A stretch of 64,000 nt of DNA from Caprimulgus europaeus (lineage: Eukaryota; Chordata; Aves; Caprimulgiformes; Caprimulgidae): positions 51,407,537 through 51,471,536 of the forward strand of contig OU015525.1 in the NCBI GenBank assembly GCA_907165065.1, in the 5' to 3' direction. Both the position numbers and the translations under genes were made by a program. Position 1 is the first letter of the stretch. Each line of letters starts with the position of its first letter. Below the pieces are notes generated by a model. The model was not told the DNA's origin. It made no database searches and saw only the letters and a program-made list of their open reading frames with translations. Of this stretch, positions 58,944-64,000 are shown piece after piece.

Positions 58944-59310
58944 TGGAGAAAAGGAGGCTGAGGGGAGACCTTATCATTGTCTACAACTGTCTGAGAGGAG
59001 ACTGTAGCAAGGCGGGTGTGTGTCTTTTCTCCCAGGTAACTAGTGACAGAACAAGAGGCAATGGTCTCAAGTTGTGCCAAGGGTGGTTCACATTGAGTAT
59101 CAGAAAAAATTTATTCACTGAAGAGGTTGTCAGGGTTCCCTAGGTAGTACAGGAATGGGCTGCCTAGGGAAGTGGTTTAGTCACCATCCCTGGAGGTGTT
59201 TAAAAGATAGGTAGATGAGGTGCTCAGAGATATGGTTTAGTAGTGCACAGGTACGGTTAGACTTGATGACCTCAAAGGTCTTTTCCAACCAAACAATTCT
59301 ATGATTCTAT
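58944..59310 (+). mobile_element. CR1 3' fragment, about 370 bp
   Basis: Begins TGGAGAAAAGGAGGCTGAGG (ORF2 C-terminus) and ends GGTCTTTTCCAACC with two terminal octamers. Subfamily as at 28.1 kb. Contains a short insertion near 59138-59150 relative to that copy. Confidence 0.92.
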
Positions 59311-60213
59311 TCTTGCTTTTAAATATATTTTAAATAGATGTTTGTACATACTGCTTTAATAAGTTCTTGTCTCTTCACAGTTTAAAATTTTATCAGAAGA
59401 TATTTTAGACAAAGAAAAAATAAGTCTTGAAGATACATGTCTGATCCTGTACACATATGATTTCTATTGGTGGGACTTTCCTTCAGAGATGCCTATGGAG
59501 CGATTTCAAGCTATTTCAACTAGATGACTTCTGCACTTCTTTGAGCCCTGTAGCTTAAGGACTAGGCCATAACATTGTAAGACTGTACAGAAGAGCTTAG
59601 TTCCATTCAACAAAATAGCTAAACGTTAGAACTAGATTTTTTTTATCAGTTCCGACATAAAACATCTTCTGCTGAAATATGACATTCTATTATCAATCCT
59701 CATGTCATTTAAAACCAAAATTCTTTTGGTGTTTGGGACTACAGTAGAGCTGCTTTTTAAAAATTCTTATTATTTTTTTCAAAACTGACCAAAATTTCAA
59801 ACCCTGAAAAAAATTTCTCACTGATTTTTTTTTATTGGAAGAATTATTCTAGCTTGCTCTCTTCAAAGGATATGCAGAGGGAAAATGGAAATTTAAAGGA
59901 TATCAGAGTTCCTTCCAAATAAGTGAAAAAACCTTGCTGCTCAACTTGTCAGGCAGCTTATGCCTGTCTGTGTTTTGATAGTTTTTCATTTTTAAGAAGC
60001 AATTGGACAAAATTATCTACTATGCTATGGTTTCAGAGTTCCTTCCCACCTGTTCCTTCTCCACCTTTGAAGAAAGCAGGAGCCTCCTGCCTTCTTCAAA
60101 GGGCCATGTTCCTTGGAAGAGGAAAGCTAATATATTCCCTCGAAAGAAATAAACCATGCTAACATGCTAGAGAATATGCTCTCCCCTGTCATTTTATTTT
60201 GGGGAAAAAAAAT
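59311..60213. other. Unannotated DNA
   Basis: Nothing recognised. Confidence 0.55.
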
Positions 60214-60610
60214 GGGAAAGGCTGAGAGAGCTCGGACTCTTCAGCCTGGAGAAGAGAAGACTGAGAGGTTATAGACTCAATGTCTATAATAACCTGAAGT
60301 GCAGGGGGCAAATGGATGGGGCCAGGCTCTTTTCGGTGGTACACTGTGACAGGACAAGGGGCAGTGGGCAAAAACTGGAACACCAAAAATTCCATACAAA
60401 CGTAAGGAAAAACTTCTTTACTGTGATGGTGACAGAACACTGGAATAAGCTGCCCAGGGAGGCTGTGGAGTCTCCATCTCTGGAGATGTTCAAAACCCGC
60501 CTGGATGCTTTCCTGTGCAGCCTGCTGTAGGGAACCTGCTTTGGCAGGGGGTTGGAATAGATGCCCTCCTGAGGTCCCTTCGAACCTCTAATCATCATTC
60601 TGTGATTCTG
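60214..60610 (+). mobile_element. CR1 3' fragment, about 400 bp
   Basis: GGCTGAGAGAGCTCGGACTC begins the ORF2 C-terminal region. One frame at 60312-60530 reads HQKFHTNVRKNFFTVMVTEHW and on to the CR1 C-terminus and stop. It ends GAGGTCCCTTCGAACC with ATTCTGTG octamers. Same subfamily as the inverted copy at 52.6 kb. Confidence 0.93.
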
Positions 60611-63600
60611 TTACCATAAATGACCCAATTTATCTACATATGTACCTGTCAAAGAGGCACTGACATCAGGGAGGATTCACAAGATAGAAAGAACTACAAT
60701 TCACAAGGATCACCACCAACATTTTTGGGCACAAGGTAAATTGATTTAAAAAATTCATATTCCTGGGCTATCTGTGCTCTCTAGCCCTGTAGGTCACTCA
60801 GGAAAGGCAACAGACTTTGTGCATCCAGCAACTGACTCCTGGGGGCACACAGCCTCACCGACGAATGTCAGTAACTCTCTGAAAGTGCACATTGATTGAA
60901 TTAAGTTTACTTACAATGACACATACTGGAACAGAAAATATTAATTTTAAAATATTAAGTGATAGTTTCCTTCCTTTTCAAAATAAAAATAATCCAATTC
61001 ATTGAGAAAGGACTTTCTTCATGAATATCCAATTTGCTTCTGTCTTGTTTGAATACTGAACAATTTTAAAAAAATCAAAAACTATATACATAATCTTTGG
61101 GTTTTACTACAATTTGTCTAAATTGTCTCCTAGCCTCTTCCATAAAGTCACATTTTTCACAATAATTTTTTTCTTCCTTTCTGCTCGTATTTTACTGTAA
61201 TTTCTGCATAATTTTTCACAGTGTTGCATTCTCCCATATCACCTTTTCATAGTCCATGAAAATTTCCTTATCTTTTCACTATGATTCAGAAAGTGCTGTC
61301 ATAGAGAACTGAAAGACTTGCAAAACAAAATGAATGAGTATATAAAAATCAAGAGTCTGTTCCATGAGCTAAACACACATAGTCCCTTTCAGAACCACTG
61401 TGCCTTTTCACTCCTATGAAAAGTTATCACACCAAAGCACCGATGATGATTCAAATTCAGAACCATGTACACCCTGAGTTTTCTTTTCAGTTCCCTAGGG
61501 CTCAGATGGTACATGAATGGGTGGGCTAACATTTTTGAGGGTTTGTAAAATACTTAGAAAAATACAAACCTTCATATCCCAGCTGGGATTTAAACACAAA
61601 AAGAGTTGAGCAAGGTCATAAGAAAAGGTTATTTTTGCAATATTATCATTTTATATCCAACAGAGAGGAAAACACAGTTGAACTTAAAGCTGTGTATCTA
61701 TCTGTGGCTCTTTCTTCATGCAGCAAGCCCTGCTCACTAAGAGAATGGGAAGACTGTAGGACACACAGATCGTAAAAAGATAATTTGTGTTTTCTTTGAA
61801 AGTTTATGAAAAGTCTATTTCCTGCATGCATCTCAGCAACCTACCTTGCTAATTTTAAATTATATTACTTCATTTCCTTGCAAGCTAATAGTGAATTTAG
61901 ACTTTGAATACTGCTGTCAGTTATCCACCCTCAACTGCATCTGCAATTCTGTCTTCTCCTCTTTCCTCTTATTTCTTTTCAAACTACTTTTTTTCTGCCT
62001 CCACATCCCTCAATTTCACCATCACTAAATGTTGCCCATGAGCAATTGTTGAAGAGTTTAATGTTCATACAACTTCTTTAGTTTGTTATTGTTAGAGTAT
62101 GAACAGATTGGTATGACCTTCTCTAGAACAGTGCACAGGTATTTTAATTTATAAAAATATGTAATTTCTAAAGCACTTACTTCATAATCTACAACTTTCT
62201 TGTTTTTTGTATGTGAACAACAGAAATTTTTCAAAAAGCAGAAAGTAGCAATTATTTATTTTCAAGTGTTTCTTTTTCCTTTTCTTCTCCTTGTGCCTCT
62301 GTATTTTTCTTAAAATTGTCCATAAGCTTAATTTATCCGAGCTCAGAAAAGTTCAGAATTTCATTTAGTTTGAGAGAATAGCAGTGATTTCTAGAACCAC
62401 TAAGGCAGATTGCAACACATGCAAGTGACTCCTTGAGGCAGATGAAAAAGAAAAACAAAACATATTTGTTTAAAATTATAATAGACTGTGTTCAATTGGT
62501 TGTTATTTTGGCTAGAAGAATATATTAATCACTGTCAAAGAGATAAGTGAAACTTGAAGGAATTGAGCCTTTTTTTTTTATTTGAGAAAACATAGGAAGA
62601 CAAATACCTTAAGAAAACTTTGAGTAACTGCAATGTTTTTTCTTACGTAAGATTTCCTTTGCACACAGAGAATAAAACTCAGAATTAAGAACTTGATCTC
62701 AGAGTTTTTAATAATCAAATGCAGTTTCTTGAAAAATGTACTGTTTCATAGCTTGAAATAGTCAGTGATGACTTTTTACTAGCCATACTGAACTTCAGCT
62801 TTTCCACTGACTTGCTTTACAGGAAGTATTAATTATGATAACAAGATGCTGCTCCCACAATGATGACATGAAGCTCCCATTTGTGAAGCAGGAGGAAATG
62901 TGACAACGTTTTTGCCACCATCCTTTTTTGTAAACACAACAGGAAGGGCTTGCATCTGGGTCACTGCTCTCCTTTCATTTAATTTAAGATGACACAGACA
63001 CCTACTATGTAGCGTCATCCTTCCGTCATCCTAATCCAATATTAGGAACATAGAGATGAGTGGTGAAAAATGTAGGAGCATTATTAATCCATCAAGTAAA
63101 TCCATGGCACACAACACCTCAAATGCTGTGTACAGTCCTGCTCTCCCATCTCAATAAACATGTGGTAGGACTTGGGGATGCTTAGAAAAAGGACAGCAAG
63201 CATGGTAAGATGTATGGGATGGCACTCACGAAGAGTTAATAAAAAAAGACTTTGCCAGTCAGGAGAGAGATGAGAAAAAACATTATGCATGTTTATAAAA
63301 TCTGTATCACAGAGGGTGAGATGAAGACAAAAACTGCTTACTGCCCCTCTCAATATGAAAATGAGAGAGAATCACATTTAATTAACAAGTGCTGCATTCA
63401 AAACCAACAAAAGGATGTGACCTGTGGCACAGCTCATAGGTAAGCTTGCAGCATGATATAGTTGACATAAAAGGCATGTGGCTTCAAAACGAGAGCAGAT
63501 AAATTTGTGGGAAAAAAGCCCTTTGAGGCTATTCTGTGTAAATAACCACCTATGGCTCAGACAGAAATCACTGAAGGCCTGGAAAGTATTCTGGGGAAAG

Positions 63601-64000
63601 GTTGTTTTGTCTTTTCATCATTTCTTTATACTTACCTCAATATTAGCTATGGCAAATGGTGCTCTGCAATATCAGGAGGAGAATCCTGCTAACCTACTAT
63701 AGCTCCTTTACATTTTTTCTAAGTTCACGGGTTTTCCCTGCTTTTTTTTTTTTTTTTTTTGGTAGGTTGCTGTTTTCTTGGGGGTCAGTCTTCTTGCTGA
63801 TGATTGAAAACCCAGTCTTCTGTTAGTTTCTCCTTCTGGTTGGAACTGACTTTATTTTGTTTACTGGAAAGCACACCTAAGACACCAAGTGAATATGCCA
63901 GCAAACACTGAACTTCTGTTATAGGTGAGAGATATAGAATGTGAAAATATTAAGATGTTATAATAATATATTTCTAAATAAATTTAGAAAAATAATTTAC
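60611..64000. other. Unannotated AT-rich DNA to the window end
   Basis: No gene or interspersed repeat recognised. T19 at 63742-63760. The terminal frames at 63252-63702 show no family motif. Confidence 0.55.
63742..63760 (+). repeat. Poly-T run, 19 bases
   Basis: Uninterrupted T19 with no adjoining element recognised on either strand. Confidence 0.9.

Noticed and set aside
1-64000. tRNA, rRNA, CRISPR, plasmid or prophage features
   Set aside because: No cloverleaf with A/B boxes, no rRNA-like segment, no regularly spaced identical repeats and no bacterial gene organisation. The sequence is vertebrate nuclear DNA.

Overview
The window looks like AT-rich, gene-poor nuclear DNA from a bird, probably a neoavian. 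The host call rests on its repeats. There are at least a dozen CR1 LINE copies, most 5'-truncated and several ending in the CR1 ATTCTATG/ATTCTGTG octamer. There are also solo LTRs whose termini match endogenous-retrovirus LTR families common in neoavian genomes, plus a few very old MIR-like SINE remnants. I see no bacterial features, no CRISPR array, no rRNA or tRNA gene, and no multi-exon protein gene that can be called with confidence. Nearly all long open reading frames are decayed CR1 ORF2 or chance ORFs.

Layout. 1-5.66 kb is unannotated AT-rich DNA. 5.67-6.27 kb is a solo LTR (+). 11.4-16.7 kb is a dense repeat block: a CR1 on the minus strand split by a 1.03-kb solo LTR with a perfect GTCAC duplication, head-to-head with a 3-kb CR1 on the plus strand that keeps endonuclease and reverse-transcriptase segments broken by stops and frameshifts. 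At 19.73 kb there is a 69-bp LTR remnant that keeps both LTR ends and a perfect 5-bp duplication. 20.2-21.9 kb is an LTR-like piece followed by a third CR1 whose catalytic motif is mutated. 27.2-31.2 kb holds CR1 tails and a second solo LTR of the 5.7-kb family in the opposite orientation. 34.1-35.3 kb holds MIR-like and CR1 fragments. 44.2-45.4 kb is a 1.15-kb solo LTR (minus) with an internal tandem array of about 50-bp units and a perfect GTGTC duplication. 47.3-47.8 kb is another LTR. 52.6-60.6 kb has scattered CR1 tails. The rest is single-copy-looking DNA.

The most interesting non-repeat signal is at 41.6-43.2 kb. A CpG cluster of about 55 bp contains a perfect RFX-type X-box inverted repeat, and a second near-consensus X-box lies about 140 bp away. 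On the minus strand below it are a short reading frame starting at 42956 and, about 1.1 kb further on, a coiled-coil-like reading frame with plausible splice signals. I propose this as a candidate small, possibly cilia-related gene. It is unproven. A second candidate is a homeobox-site-rich, conserved-element-like stretch at 50.44-51.0 kb. Both need comparative genomics, which cannot be done from this sequence alone.
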